Made by a program: the position numbers and the translations under genes. 64,000 nucleotides of DNA, from contig NZ_FUYM01000003.1 of the NCBI RefSeq assembly GCF_900167915.1, positions 310,001 to 374,000 of the forward strand, given 5' to 3'. The notes beneath the pieces were generated by a model. That model was not told the DNA's origin, searched no databases, and saw only the letters and a program-made list of their open reading frames with translations. The number at the start of each line of letters is the position of its first letter. Position 1 is the stretch's first letter. This document shows, in pieces, positions 31,483-40,331 of this stretch. Origin of the DNA: Rhizorhabdus histidinilytica. GTDB taxonomy: Bacteria; Pseudomonadota; Alphaproteobacteria; Sphingomonadales; Sphingomonadaceae.

Positions 31483-32481
31483 CTACTTGCGGAAATCTGC
31501 GAGCAGGGACCGCATCGCGGCCATCAGCTCGGGGTCTTCGCCGCCAGCGCCAGGCGTGTCGGCAGGATCGAGGGCAGCGTCCGGCTTGCCCTTGATGCTC
31601 TTGATGCGGGCGCGCGCCTGGGCGCGCGTCATGCCGCTGTTGATGAGGGTGATTTCGAGCGCTCGGACCTCGTTCGCCTCGCGATCGGCCGCCTTCGCGT
31701 TCTCGTCGACCTTCATCTGGTCGGCGGACAGCAGGGCATCGGCGAATCCGCGATCGATTGCCATCGATCCGGACATCCACGTCTCGTCGTCCATCCACTT
31801 CGCGCAGTCTGCCGCCTTCTGCGCGGTCCGCTGGGCGTAGACGTCGGCCATGGCCTGATCGAACGGCGCGAGATAGGCGGCGACCTCGGCGAAATCGTGC
31901 CGGTTGCCGGCGGCTATGACCCAGCAATTATGGATCATGATGAACGAGGCGGCGCCGATCTCGATCGTGTCGCCAGCCATGGCGATGATCGATCCCGCCG
32001 AGGCGGCCATGCCCATGACCTTGATCGTCACCGGCTGCGGATGCTCGCGCAGCACGTTGTAGATGGCGAGGCCCTCAAACATGTCGCCGCCGCCGGTGTT
32101 GATCTGCACCTCCACCGGCCGATCGCCGATCGCGCGGAGTTGAGAGGAGACCTTCTTCGCGGTCACACCGCCGCCGGTCCACCAGTCCTCGCCGATGACG
32201 TCGAACATGGTGATGACATTGTCGCCCTGTTCCAGCGCGGCCGGGCGGATGCCGGCAGCATCGGCGCCCCAGCGCTCCATGACCGGGAGCGGCGAGAAGG
32301 CCGAAACGCGGCGGTCCGCCGGAACGGGGAGCGCGTTCGGCCGCTCGCGCGCCCGCACCCCACCGATGATCGACCGGGGCATGCCCGGCGCGCCAGGCAC
32401 CGGCTTCGAGCCGGGGATCTGGCGACCGCCGAACGACGGAATCGGCCCCGGCTTGCCGGGTGCTGGGCTGGATTTAGTCAT
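31483..32481 (-). CDS. ClpP-like head maturation protease
   Basis: 332 residues from ATG 32481, which overlaps the portal stop by eight bases. The ClpP fold is clear after about 70 Pro-rich residues: INTGGGDMFEGLAIYNVL, catalytic Ser in GMAASAGSIIAM, catalytic His in FIMIHNCW, and a later Asp. It should cleave the capsid delta domain during prohead maturation. The C-terminal tail (TPGAGGEDPELMAAMRSLLA) may bind capsid. Confidence 0.88.
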   Translation of the reverse strand: MTKSSPAPGKPGPIPSFGGRQIPGSKPVPGAPGMPRSIIGGVRARERPNALPVPADRRVSAFSPLPVMERWGADAAGIRPAALEQGDNVITMFDVIGEDWWTGGGVTAKKVSSQLRAIGDRPVEVQINTGGGDMFEGLAIYNVLREHPQPVTIKVMGMAASAGSIIAMAGDTIEIGAASFIMIHNCWVIAAGNRHDFAEVAAYLAPFDQAMADVYAQRTAQKAADCAKWMDDETWMSGSMAIDRGFADALLSADQMKVDENAKAADREANEVRALEITLINSGMTRAQARARIKSIKGKPDAALDPADTPGAGGEDPELMAAMRSLLADFRK

Positions 32482-33805
32482 CAGCGTCATCATCCTTCGA
32501 CTTCGACGGGGATTTTTCGGCGGGCTTGGGGAGGCCGTTGCCATCGGCAACGGGGTTGAGCTCGAAATTGGCGCGAACCTCGTTCGGCTCCATCCAGGCA
32601 GCGTTGTTGCCGAGAGCCTTCGAGAAGAACTCGGCCTGTTCCTTCAGCGAACCGCGCAGCAGCGCGCCGTCGTTGAACTTGATGTAGAGCTCGTCGGCAT
32701 CCTGCTCGGCCTGGGTCAGGCAGGTGCGTTCGAAAGCCTGCTCCCAGGCGACGAACCATTTCGTCAGGCAGTAGGTGACGAGGAACAGGCCCAGCTCGCG
32801 AATGCCGGTGCCCCAGCTCGTCTCGTCCATCATCAGCAGCGGGCGCGGAATGTCGGTGAAGCGCGCGAGATCCTCAGTGCTGAACTTGCGCATCTCGACA
32901 TGCTGCGCATCCCTCGCGTTGCTGACGAACGGCTTCGCCGTCAGCCCCTCTTCCAGAATCAGCCAGTCGCCAGCATTCTCGGCGCCGGCATGATCCTCGC
33001 GGAGGCTTTCCTTCAGGCGGCCAATCGTCTCCTCGCCGAGGGAATCCTTCGTCTCCAGCGCGCCGCCGGCCATCACGCCCTTGTCGAACAGCTTGCCGGC
33101 CGCGCGCTCGGCGGCGGACGCCACGCCGATCGTCTCCACGATGACGTCGAGCAGGCCGATCCCCTTAAGGCCGTCGCGGCTCAGCGGGTGGCGAAAGTGG
33201 AAGACCTCGTTGGCCGCGAGCGTCTTCTTGCCACCCTTGGGATTCGTGTAGTCGAAGGTCAGCTCCCAGTTGTCCGAAAGCTTCGGCTCGATCGACCGGC
33301 GCTCAAACGGAATGAGCGCGATGACGGTCTTCACCCCGCCCCGCACGCCCCAGACGGCGCGCGCGTAGGCGTTGCCATCGCAGAGCGCGACTGACTGCAT
33401 GTAGCTCTTGAACTCGAATGCCGTCTGATAGGGGTTCGGGCGCTTGTGCAGGACGCGATAGAGCGGGTGGTCCTTCGCCTTCTCGGTCGTGCCGTCGGCC
33501 AACCGGCGATGAAGCTGGGTCGGCAACATGCCGATCGACGAGGCGATCAGGTTGGTGGCCCGGAAAAAGCTGCTGTTCCGGAATGCGCTCCGGTCGTTGA
33601 CCGCGATACCGGCGGCGCTCATCCGGCCGCCCCGAACAAACTCCTCCATTTCCGGGCTGTTCAGCGACATGTCGATCCACGCGCTGACCGGCCCGGCCCT
33701 GTCGACCAGCGCGGGGCCACCATTGTGGCCGATACCCGGCCCTGTCGCCTCGTTCCGGCGATAGCCAGCGGCGCGCCGATAATCGTCGGGGGACAAACCT
33801 GCCAT
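32474..33805 (-). CDS. Portal protein, HK97 family
   Basis: 443 residues forming the dodecameric DNA channel of the head. Typical blocks: SAAGIAVNDRSAFRNSSFFRA near residue 60, DHPLYRVLHKRPNPYQTAFEF, GNAYARAVW, and LPRPLLMMDETSWGTGIRELGLFLVTY-like C-terminal region. A small acidic tail (KSKDDDADD) ends the protein. ATG 33805 is ten bases from the terminase stop. Confidence 0.92.
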   Translation of the reverse strand: MAGLSPDDYRRAAGYRRNEATGPGIGHNGGPALVDRAGPVSAWIDMSLNSPEMEEFVRGGRMSAAGIAVNDRSAFRNSSFFRATNLIASSIGMLPTQLHRRLADGTTEKAKDHPLYRVLHKRPNPYQTAFEFKSYMQSVALCDGNAYARAVWGVRGGVKTVIALIPFERRSIEPKLSDNWELTFDYTNPKGGKKTLAANEVFHFRHPLSRDGLKGIGLLDVIVETIGVASAAERAAGKLFDKGVMAGGALETKDSLGEETIGRLKESLREDHAGAENAGDWLILEEGLTAKPFVSNARDAQHVEMRKFSTEDLARFTDIPRPLLMMDETSWGTGIRELGLFLVTYCLTKWFVAWEQAFERTCLTQAEQDADELYIKFNDGALLRGSLKEQAEFFSKALGNNAAWMEPNEVRANFELNPVADGNGLPKPAEKSPSKSKDDDADD

Positions 33806-33815
33806 GTCGCCTCCC

Positions 33816-35630
33816 TCAGACGCGGATGATGCCGCGGGTCGCGTAAACCGACTTCTTCTTCGGCTTGACCGTCGCGGTGGCGGCTCCGACCGCCATCGCG
33901 ATCGTGACCATGCCGTCGATCCGGCCGCGGGATTTCTTCTTGTTGAACATGCGGTTGTTCAGGCCGTCCGCCTCGATCACCGCGTTGGCCGCACACGAAT
34001 AGGTGACCGGCGAATCGTCGACCAACAGCTTCCCGTCGAGGATGAGGTCCTCAGTTCTGGTGATCGAGTGCGGCATGCAGAGCTGCCGGTCCTCGAACAT
34101 GATCCGCTGCCCCTGGGCGTGCTTGACGATCTTCAGGCCACGGCCTTCCGGCTTGCCGGGGCCCTCCCACAACCACCAGGCCAGGCTGACCTGGTCGCAG
34201 GCGTCGGTGAACGAGGTCAGGAAAGCCGGATCGACCACCAGCGCCTCGACCTCGTGCTCGGTGACCTGCTGTTTCACCTGCATCGCAACGAAGGTGTAGT
34301 CGATCGTCGCGCCGGGCGTGGCGGTCAGATATTTGTCTTCAACCCAATCGAGATACGGCGCCTTGTCGTTGTCCGCGCGCTCTTCGAGACCTTCCCGGGC
34401 CGTCCAGTACCATGTCTTCACGGCAACCAGCTCGTCGGGAAGCTCCCATGCCTGCGACAGCGCGGTGAGGTCATTCTTCTGCGACAGGTCCAGCGACAAC
34501 CACGACTTGCGGCCGCGCATCGCGCGGGCGTCGACCACGCCCTGCACCGCCAACCACTTCTCCTCGCTGATCCAGAAGTCCGCCGCCGCGCTGTCGATGC
34601 CGAAATACAGACGCTTGACGCTCGACTTCGTGGACGGACGCAGCTTCGCCGAATTGACCGTCTCGCGGATGTTTTCGATCGGGAACGTCTCGCCGAGCGC
34701 CGGCAGTGACTTCTGCCAGGCGCGCTCGTTCTCGAAGATTGTCTCGCGGTCGCCCTTGTCGATGCGAGCGATGAAGGCAAAGGCGGTGTCGTCCTTCGCC
34801 TCGCCCTTCACGATCGCCTGATAGGTGTCGGAATACGACGTGCCGACATGCTGGGTCGAACGCGCAGGCGTGTTCGTTCCCAGCAGCATCAACGCGTTGC
34901 CGGCGACCTTGTCTATCGCCGCCTTCCACGTCAGCAGGGCCGCTTCCGACTTCAGTTCGTGGATCTCGTCTGCCGCCACCAGCGATGGACGCGGCCCAGA
35001 CTGAGACTCCCCGCTGGCGATCGGCATGAAGAACGAACCGCTATCCGGGTGCTCGATCTTCCAGGCGTTCTCCAGCTCGCCGCGGATGATGACCTCGCCA
35101 AGCCCCTCAAGGCTTTCACCTTCCTCGCCGCCGGGGATGTCGGCCCGGCACATCGCAACGGCATCGCGGAACAGGACGTTGGCGGTCGCCTTGTCCTCGC
35201 CGATCGCATAGCATTGCGCGCGCGGGATACCGCACCAGCCCATGATATAGACGCCAATCGCGCCCATCAGGGGTGACTTGGCTTGCCCCTTGCCGGTCTC
35301 CAGCCAGCCGGTGCGGAAGCGCCAGCGGTTCGTCGCGGTGCGCCATCCGAAGAGGCTGCCCCCGCAGAATGTATGATATTCCAGCGGGTAGAACGGTTCG
35401 CCGGCCGCCGGACCGTCGGTGACCTGGAACACCGACGGCAGGAAGTTCAAGAAGTGCGCCGCTTCTTCCGGGCGCCAGTAGATGCCGCGGCGCTCGCCGT
35501 CGCGGAGGTCGCGGAGATGCCGCTCGGCCGCATGCCGGACGAGGTCGCCGCAGACAAACAGCTTGCCCTCGACGGCCGCTTTCGCCCACGCCGTCGTGGG
35601 GTCGGGCTCGGCCAGGAAGCGATTAGCCAC
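33816..35630 (-). CDS. terL: Terminase large subunit
   Basis: 604 residues. The ATPase domain has a Walker A-like loop ETGKGQAKSP (about 111-120) and Walker B VAADEIHE near 215-222. The C-terminal nuclease domain has Asp residues in SLDLSQKNDL and LVVDPAFL. It belongs to the HK97/phiE125-type terminases. The GTG at 35630 overlaps the small-subunit stop by eight bases. Confidence 0.92.
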   Translation of the reverse strand: MANRFLAEPDPTTAWAKAAVEGKLFVCGDLVRHAAERHLRDLRDGERRGIYWRPEEAAHFLNFLPSVFQVTDGPAAGEPFYPLEYHTFCGGSLFGWRTATNRWRFRTGWLETGKGQAKSPLMGAIGVYIMGWCGIPRAQCYAIGEDKATANVLFRDAVAMCRADIPGGEEGESLEGLGEVIIRGELENAWKIEHPDSGSFFMPIASGESQSGPRPSLVAADEIHELKSEAALLTWKAAIDKVAGNALMLLGTNTPARSTQHVGTSYSDTYQAIVKGEAKDDTAFAFIARIDKGDRETIFENERAWQKSLPALGETFPIENIRETVNSAKLRPSTKSSVKRLYFGIDSAAADFWISEEKWLAVQGVVDARAMRGRKSWLSLDLSQKNDLTALSQAWELPDELVAVKTWYWTAREGLEERADNDKAPYLDWVEDKYLTATPGATIDYTFVAMQVKQQVTEHEVEALVVDPAFLTSFTDACDQVSLAWWLWEGPGKPEGRGLKIVKHAQGQRIMFEDRQLCMPHSITRTEDLILDGKLLVDDSPVTYSCAANAVIEADGLNNRMFNKKKSRGRIDGMVTIAMAVGAATATVKPKKKSVYATRGIIRV

Positions 35631-36051
35631 GGTTCTTCAGGTAGCCGCCGCCCGTTGTGCGGCGCTGCTTCTTCTCGACCCGGGCGCCGGAGCCGCGATC
35701 GCGCGGGCTGACGCAAAGCTCCTTTTCCAGCGCCTGCGCCTGGCTCGCGGCGTTCGACATGGTGGTCCACCACGGATTGTAGGTCGGAACCTTGGTTCGC
35801 TTCGCCTTGATGACCGGGCCGAGCTTCAGCACTTCGCGGGCGCTGATGTCGAAGGTCACATAGGCGACGACAAGGCGCTTGATCGAATGGGCGTTGGCGA
35901 AGGACAGCTTCTCGGCCGCCTTCATCTCGCTGATGATCGCGCGCCAATAGTCCGCCGCGGCGTTCCGGTCGGCCGCGCGGCCGAAGATGGTCCGCCAGTT
36001 CGGCTCGGGCGGAACGCCGTCGCCGCCGTCGAGCGCGATCACGTCGGCCAT
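35623..36051 (-). CDS. terS: Terminase small subunit, P27 family
   Basis: 142 residues of the P27-type family: YWRAIISEMKAAEKLSFANAHSIKRLVVAYVTFD, then NPWWTTMSNAASQAQALEKEL, a conserved pattern in this family, and a basic C-terminus. It recognises phage DNA and starts packaging. Next to HNH and terL in the usual order. Confidence 0.85.
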   Translation of the reverse strand: MADVIALDGGDGVPPEPNWRTIFGRAADRNAAADYWRAIISEMKAAEKLSFANAHSIKRLVVAYVTFDISAREVLKLGPVIKAKRTKVPTYNPWWTTMSNAASQAQALEKELCVSPRDRGSGARVEKKQRRTTGGGYLKNRG

Positions 36052-36181
36052 GCCAACCTCCAGCGGAGAGCCCGAAACCCTCCCCCCTCAAAAATTGCTC
36101 GCAGTGCGCACGGAGGGCGGGGGCGGTGTCCGCCGCGCGGCCCCTCAGACTTTCGACCGGGGGGTGGGCCGCGCAACTTTG
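36052..36181. other. Candidate packaging (cos) region
   Basis: 130 non-coding bases between the HNH and small-terminase genes, rich in G/C runs (cctcccccctc, ggcgggggcgg, ccggggggtggg). In HK97-like phages with this gene set the cos site lies here. No exact cleavage site can be named. Confidence 0.35.
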
Positions 36182-36502
36182 TTACGCTGCACCCCCGATA
36201 ACCCCCCGGTTCCACGGATGATCGGGACTGGTCGGCCGACCCGATCGGTCGACGCCCCTGCCCTCGATCGGTGAAGCATGCCCGAACTGCTCGGCGGTCA
36301 CGTCGAGGTGGCACGGCTCGCATAGGTTGCGCGTGTTCTCGTCGACGTCTTCGCCGCCGAGGGCGAGCGGCTTGATATGGTCGACGCGGGTAGCGAGCCG
36401 GACGCGGCCAGCCTTGCCACAACGCTCGCACAGGCCACCGGTGCGGGCCAGACGCCGCTTGCGCAGCTTAACGCCGGCCGATCCTCGGATGCGCTCGCCC
36501 AT
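36182..36502 (-). CDS. HNH endonuclease
   Basis: 106 residues. The fold is complete: CxxC (CERCG), then VDHIKPLALGGEDVDENTRNLCEPCH with the catalytic His, Asn and final zinc Cys/His pair. HNH proteins next to terminase assist cos cleavage in HK97-type phages. ATG 36502 overlaps the previous stop by one base (TGATG). Confidence 0.9.
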   Translation of the reverse strand: MGERIRGSAGVKLRKRRLARTGGLCERCGKAGRVRLATRVDHIKPLALGGEDVDENTRNLCEPCHLDVTAEQFGHASPIEGRGVDRSGRPTSPDHPWNRGVIGGAA

Positions 36503-36708
36503 CAGCGACCGCCGTTGATCAGCCGAAGCGCCGGGCGGCGTTCCGTGACGATCCGGACGAACAAATCTAGATCGGCATCGACCTGCGCGGCGGCCCAGGC
36601 CATCGCGCGATCTTCACCATGCGTCTCCGCGATCTCTTGTGCGCAGGTAATCAGCGCATCAAGCGCGGGGCGACACTCGCATTTCAGGGTGAGCACCGTC
36701 TGGGCCAT
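36502..36708 (-). CDS. Small phage protein upstream of HNH
   Basis: 68 residues (MAQTVLTLKCECRPALDAL ... VTERRPALRLINGG), predicted helical, with a CEC motif. No family recognised. It is the first gene after the terminator at 36868-36895, so it opens the late (morphogenesis) transcript. Confidence 0.55.
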   Translation of the reverse strand: MAQTVLTLKCECRPALDALITCAQEIAETHGEDRAMAWAAAQVDADLDLFVRIVTERRPALRLINGGR

Positions 36709-36742
36709 GTGCGCCCCCTATGATAGATGCTGGCCGGCGCGC

Positions 36743-36847
36743 CTAGAGACCAGTCGGGCGGTCAGCATCGCACGGACGCTCGATCGTCGGCCTCCGTACC
36801 GTGCGATTGTTCGTGATAGCGAATGGCGGCATTACCCGCCGAGACAT
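36743..36847 (-). CDS. Possible short ORF between regulator and late genes
   Basis: 34 residues from ATG 36847 behind GGAGGCTCCC. The sequence is basic (MSRRVMPPFAITNNRTVRRP). The good ribosome site is its only support; codon use is not convincing. Confidence 0.25.
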   Translation of the reverse strand: MSRRVMPPFAITNNRTVRRPTIERPCDADRPTGL

Positions 36848-36867
36848 GGGAGCCTCCAGAAACGACC

Positions 36868-36895
36868 GAGGCCGCAACCCGGTGGGCGCGGCCTC
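36868..36895 (-). terminator. Hairpin between Q-position gene and late genes
   Basis: GAGGCCGC (36868-36875) pairs with GCGGCCTC (36888-36895), 12-nt loop, about 50 bases after the stop of the upstream gene. The layout matches lambda Q, terminator, late genes. Confidence 0.55.
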
Positions 36896-36946
36896 TGCTG
36901 GTCAGATTTCCGACGGTTCCTGAAATGCCATATCCACCCCCCAGCT

Positions 36947-37654
36947 TCAAGCCCCATCAGAAACCAGCCGCGCAGTGGTGCCCGTCATGATCTTGAGCGC
37001 GTCCAGGAACTCCTGTCGGATGATGCCGGGATGCGCGCTGGACTTCGGCACGATCTCCTTGGCGACGCGGGGCTTCTTCTTCCCCGACCCGATGACGATG
37101 CGTTGCCGGTCGCGGCTTCCCCACCGCTCCATAGCGACCTGGGCAAAGCTCTTGTCCTCCAGCGCGACAGCCCGGAGCGTATGCACCAAGGCGCCCAGCC
37201 CCACCTCGCAATCCTTCACGCCACGAGCCGACAGCAACGTGATAGGCAGGCCAATCGCCTCGCCGCTGCCCCGCTCCTGATTGAGCGCACAGCGCGTTTC
37301 CGAAACGACCGTCAGTTCGTGATTGGCACGATAATACCGCAGCGCCCGCAACTGGTCGGGCGTGATGAGCCGGGGCCCCTTCTGATCCGACGCGCGGAGG
37401 GGCATCTTCGCCAGGGTCTCAAAGTATGGCTGGCGGCGATAGGCCCGGCCGATGACCTGGCCCTTTTCGGTTCGCACCGGGCCCAAGACGAAATGACCGA
37501 TCTGCTCCGGCGTCGGTTCCTGGGTCTCGCGCGTGCGCACGGGTGCGCGAGGCGGCTCAGGGGCGGCATGGACCGGCTTCTCGCCCCGCAACATCGCCGC
37601 CGCATTCGCGGCACGGCTGGCGGCGCTGCGCTGGATGACGTTACCCTTGCCCAT
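36947..37654 (-). CDS. Unknown protein in the position of a late regulator
   Basis: 235 residues from ATG 37654 (AAAGG upstream; earlier frame start not supported). A disordered Pro/Ala-rich N-terminal third is followed by a helical domain (LRALRYYRANHELTVVSETR, LHTLRAVALEDKSFAQVAME), then basic GSGKKKPRVAKEI and a C-terminal helix. The ERWGSRDRQR region recalls alphaproteobacterial DUF6456-type domains, not certain. It is the last gene before a hairpin and the late genes, as expected of an antiterminator or late activator. Confidence 0.55.
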   Translation of the reverse strand: MGKGNVIQRSAASRAANAAAMLRGEKPVHAAPEPPRAPVRTRETQEPTPEQIGHFVLGPVRTEKGQVIGRAYRRQPYFETLAKMPLRASDQKGPRLITPDQLRALRYYRANHELTVVSETRCALNQERGSGEAIGLPITLLSARGVKDCEVGLGALVHTLRAVALEDKSFAQVAMERWGSRDRQRIVIGSGKKKPRVAKEIVPKSSAHPGIIRQEFLDALKIMTGTTARLVSDGA

Positions 37655-37847
37655 GATCGACCTTTCGCTTTCCAAACAGTTTCTCGGCCAGGATTTCGAG
37701 CTGTTTCCGGTCGGCCCAGCCGGACAGCCATTCGGGATTGATTAGGACGATGCCGTGGGCGTGGTAGGCTTCCCGGGCCGCGCGGCGCGCACGGGCCGGG
37801 TCCGGCTCCTCGCTGAGCGACGCGAAGCGGGCGAGCGGCGTTGCCAT
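37641..37847 (-). CDS. Small hypothetical protein
   Basis: 68 residues from ATG 37847, which shares a base with the previous stop (TGATG). The sequence ARARRAAREAYHAHGIVLINPEWL then a Lys-rich end (FGKRKVDHGQG) suggests a small helical, possibly nucleic-acid-binding protein. It overlaps the next gene by 14 bases. Confidence 0.6.
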   Translation of the reverse strand: MATPLARFASLSEEPDPARARRAAREAYHAHGIVLINPEWLSGWADRKQLEILAEKLFGKRKVDHGQG

Positions 37848-38008
37848 CAGCGAATAGCCTCGATGATATCTTCCAGCGCCTCGTCGGCCGAGCGGCGCAG
37901 TTCCCGGGCCATCGTCGGCATGGCGTCCTTCATGTCCGCGATCGTCACGCGAACAGCCTCCAGCCGGGCGACGAGCTCGGCTTTGTCGGCTTTCCTGCGT
38001 CTCGGCAT
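37847..38008 (-). CDS. Small basic coiled-coil protein
   Basis: 53 residues (MPRRRKADKAELVARLEAVRV ... DEALEDIIEAIR), a basic head and an amphipathic helix. ATG 38008 has GAGGA at about seven bases. It starts just past the repeat-rich stretch 38009-38379. Confidence 0.6.
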   Translation of the reverse strand: MPRRRKADKAELVARLEAVRVTIADMKDAMPTMARELRRSADEALEDIIEAIR

Positions 38009-38379
38009 TTTTCCATCCTCCTCGACCGATACCCATGGCAGGGTTGCAATCGGCGGGTTTAAGGGGTAGGCCAAGGGCCTCCCCTTAACCCACCACCCCC
38101 GCCGCCCGCCGCGACAGCCTCGCTGGCGGGTTTGTTCTTTCTCCGTTCGCGCTGGGGTCGTATGGAAATCCAACCGACCCCCAAGTGTTGCCCGAAGTGT
38201 TGCCCCGCCGGGGCAACAGCGCAGGGCGGGCACAATGCGAAACGTCGATTTTTCGGGGATTTCGTGCCGTTGCCCAAGTGTTGCCCAGCGGTTGCCCTTC
38301 GGGGCAACACTTCGCAGACTGGACACGATGCGGCCGAACATGAACGGCGCAGGCAACAGCGGGCAACACTTCGTAAGGT
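38009..38379. repeat. Repeat-rich intergenic stretch with AAGTGTTGCCC elements
   Basis: Non-coding 371 bases inside the replication module. AAGTGTTGCCC occurs at 38183, 38195 and 38276, its reverse complement at 38302 and 38361, and shorter GTTGCCC/GGCAACA cores at 38211, 38269, 38291 and 38352. The clustering of direct and inverted copies within 190 bases next to primase and DUF3987 genes suits an origin (iterons) or a multi-site regulator. Confidence 0.65.
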
Positions 38380-38817
38380 TCATCGACGTCGCCCTTTCCC
38401 CATGCGAGCGAGCTCCCACAGCAACGGCGAATCGTCGGGCATGTGGCGATAGTGAAACCGGCATCCTCGCTCATGCGGAATCCAGGCCACGTTCGGATCA
38501 ACGCGCAGAACGGAAGCGCCGCGGATATCGATCACCAGCCCCACGAAGCCATCCGGCTGGTCGGGGTCGAAGCCGAACACGTTCCCGAGCGTCCAGCCGG
38601 CCTGGACCGCTTCCTCGGCGCGCGTGTTGGCGAATATGACGGCATCCTGCACCACCTGGGCCCAGCGCGCGGAAGACGCGTAGGACGGTCGCGCGGCATC
38701 CTGAAGTAGCGTAATGGCGTGCTGCCAGTCCGAAGGCAGGGGCGCGGGACCGATCGCAACTGGCGCGCGGATCTCGCCGACAAAGCGGTCGGGATCGAAG
38801 GAGGCGAACCCGCTCAT
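38380..38817 (-). CDS. Hypothetical protein of the replication module
   Basis: 145 residues, mixed alpha/beta, with a basic end (ARMGKGRRR). Region WTLGNVFGFDPDQPDGFVGLVIDI resembles small proteins encoded beside DUF3987 replication genes in other alphaproteobacterial prophages; function unknown. ATG 38817 overlaps the upstream stop. Confidence 0.6.
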   Translation of the reverse strand: MSGFASFDPDRFVGEIRAPVAIGPAPLPSDWQHAITLLQDAARPSYASSARWAQVVQDAVIFANTRAEEAVQAGWTLGNVFGFDPDQPDGFVGLVIDIRGASVLRVDPNVAWIPHERGCRFHYRHMPDDSPLLWELARMGKGRRR

Positions 38818-40331
38818 TCGGCCGCGTCCTCGATGACGGTGTAGGCGTCCTTGAAGAACTGCTCTTTCTCGCCGAGCCGCATGTGCGCGCCACCTTTGAT
38901 CGGGACCAAGTGACCGTGCTCGATCAGTATCTCGATCGCGCGCGAGAGCGGCGGTGCCGGTCGGATCGATTTGGGGATGACATTGTTACTGAGCCACTTC
39001 TTACCGACGATCCGGTGCCCTTTGTCGCGAATCCACGCGATCAGGGCGGCGGCGTTTTCGCTATCCTCGTCGGCGGTTCCGATGCCGATCAGACGCAGCG
39101 CTTCCATGGCGTAGAACTTGGCGAGCTTGATGCCAGCCGACAGCGCGGTAGCGCTGATCTGGACGGTCTGCCGGTCTTCGAAATATGCCATCACCGCGGC
39201 GATGCGCACCGAATGTTCGGGCAGCTTCGCTGCGAAGCCGGTGATGTCGTCGAACATACCACCGGGCCGCAGTTCGACCTCGACCGCATCATGCCATTGC
39301 CGGAACATCTCCTTCGCCTCGGGGGACAGGTCGATGATCTTCGGCGTCAACGCGCGGGTCTGCGGGTCCATCGGCATTTCGCCGCTGAGAAGGCCGTAGA
39401 GCTTGGCGTCGAACTTCTCCAGGTCGAGATCGGAATTGGCATCCGGGTCGCGCCACATGCGCTGCCCCTTCATCGTCTCCGGCTGGCAGACGAGGATGCG
39501 CGACAACAGGCCCTGGTCCTTCAGGTCGGGGTCAGAGAGCAGGCGCTTGGCGATCCGGTGCTGGATCATCAGATGAAGCGACAGCCGGCGGCCGCGCAGG
39601 ATGGTGACGCCGTCGGTGCCACGCACCCGCTTGATCGGCGATCCGTCCCACAGCTTCGACAAGGCCGCGCCGGTTTGCCCGCGCTGTTCCTCGGCCATGG
39701 CGAAGCCGCCCAGCCATTGGCCTCCCTCGTCCGAGAATAGGCCCAGCGACGGCATCGCGTCGGCGAACAGTTTCTGCAGGCCCTGGAGCGTGCCCTCGTC
39801 GCTGACCAGCATCGGCAGGGGCGGCGCGATCGGTTCGGGGCCCAGCCGTTCAAGGTCCTCGCGAATATCCCGCCGGTTGCGGTTGCCTGCGGTGCTCGTC
39901 GCCTTCTTGTGGGCAGCGCCATACGCGGCCTTGTCGGCGAGATATGCAGTCTGGGCGATCTGCCAATCGTCGTGCATCCTGGCCTCGCGCTCGCGGATCG
40001 CGTGCAGCGCCAGCTTGTCGGATGACGACTTTCGATCGCCCGACGCCGCCACGGTGATCGCAAAGATCGAGGAAGGGATAACCTCGCCTGTTGGGAGCCG
40101 AACGTCGACGAACGCCTGCACGCCGAGCGCAGCGGCCGAGAGGATCGACTGCGCCGCGATCGCGGCCGGCACCTGGACCTTGTCCATGATCGCGAGTGTT
40201 GCCGCCCGCAACTTCGGGCTCAGGGCATCGACGGGGTATTCGCCGGCCTTGGGCACGGCCGGCTTGATAGGAATCGGCTGGCCTGGGATCAGGTCGGCGT
40301 CCTCATATTGCCGGCTGAAGGCCCCGCTCAT
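38814..40331 (-). CDS. DUF3987 (YfjI-like) replication protein
   Basis: 505 residues. An N-terminal helical region leads to the P-loop-like AASGDRKSSSDK (about residue 95, the family's GxRKS variant of Walker A), followed by LVSDEGTLQGLQKL, GLFSDEGGQWLGGF and RRLSLHLMIQH blocks, then a winged-helix-like C-terminus (KKWLSNNVIPKS). DUF3987 proteins act with the primase as phage or plasmid helicase-like initiators. Overlaps primase and the next gene by four bases each. Confidence 0.82.
   Translation of the reverse strand: MSGAFSRQYEDADLIPGQPIPIKPAVPKAGEYPVDALSPKLRAATLAIMDKVQVPAAIAAQSILSAAALGVQAFVDVRLPTGEVIPSSIFAITVAASGDRKSSSDKLALHAIREREARMHDDWQIAQTAYLADKAAYGAAHKKATSTAGNRNRRDIREDLERLGPEPIAPPLPMLVSDEGTLQGLQKLFADAMPSLGLFSDEGGQWLGGFAMAEEQRGQTGAALSKLWDGSPIKRVRGTDGVTILRGRRLSLHLMIQHRIAKRLLSDPDLKDQGLLSRILVCQPETMKGQRMWRDPDANSDLDLEKFDAKLYGLLSGEMPMDPQTRALTPKIIDLSPEAKEMFRQWHDAVEVELRPGGMFDDITGFAAKLPEHSVRIAAVMAYFEDRQTVQISATALSAGIKLAKFYAMEALRLIGIGTADEDSENAAALIAWIRDKGHRIVGKKWLSNNVIPKSIRPAPPLSRAIEILIEHGHLVPIKGGAHMRLGEKEQFFKDAYTVIEDAAE

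Noticed and set aside
30073-32559. 828-residue plus-strand ORF opposite capsid and protease
   Set aside because: Antisense shadow of the capsid and protease genes.
36762-36950. 62-residue minus-strand ORF
   Set aside because: Starts at TTG without a ribosome site and runs through the terminator hairpin.
38183-38371. CRISPR array
   Set aside because: Repeat units are short, irregularly spaced and in both orientations; no cas genes.
38085-38501. ORFs across the AAGTGTTGCCC repeats
   Set aside because: Low-complexity peptides made by the repeats (GNTW-type), no ribosome sites.
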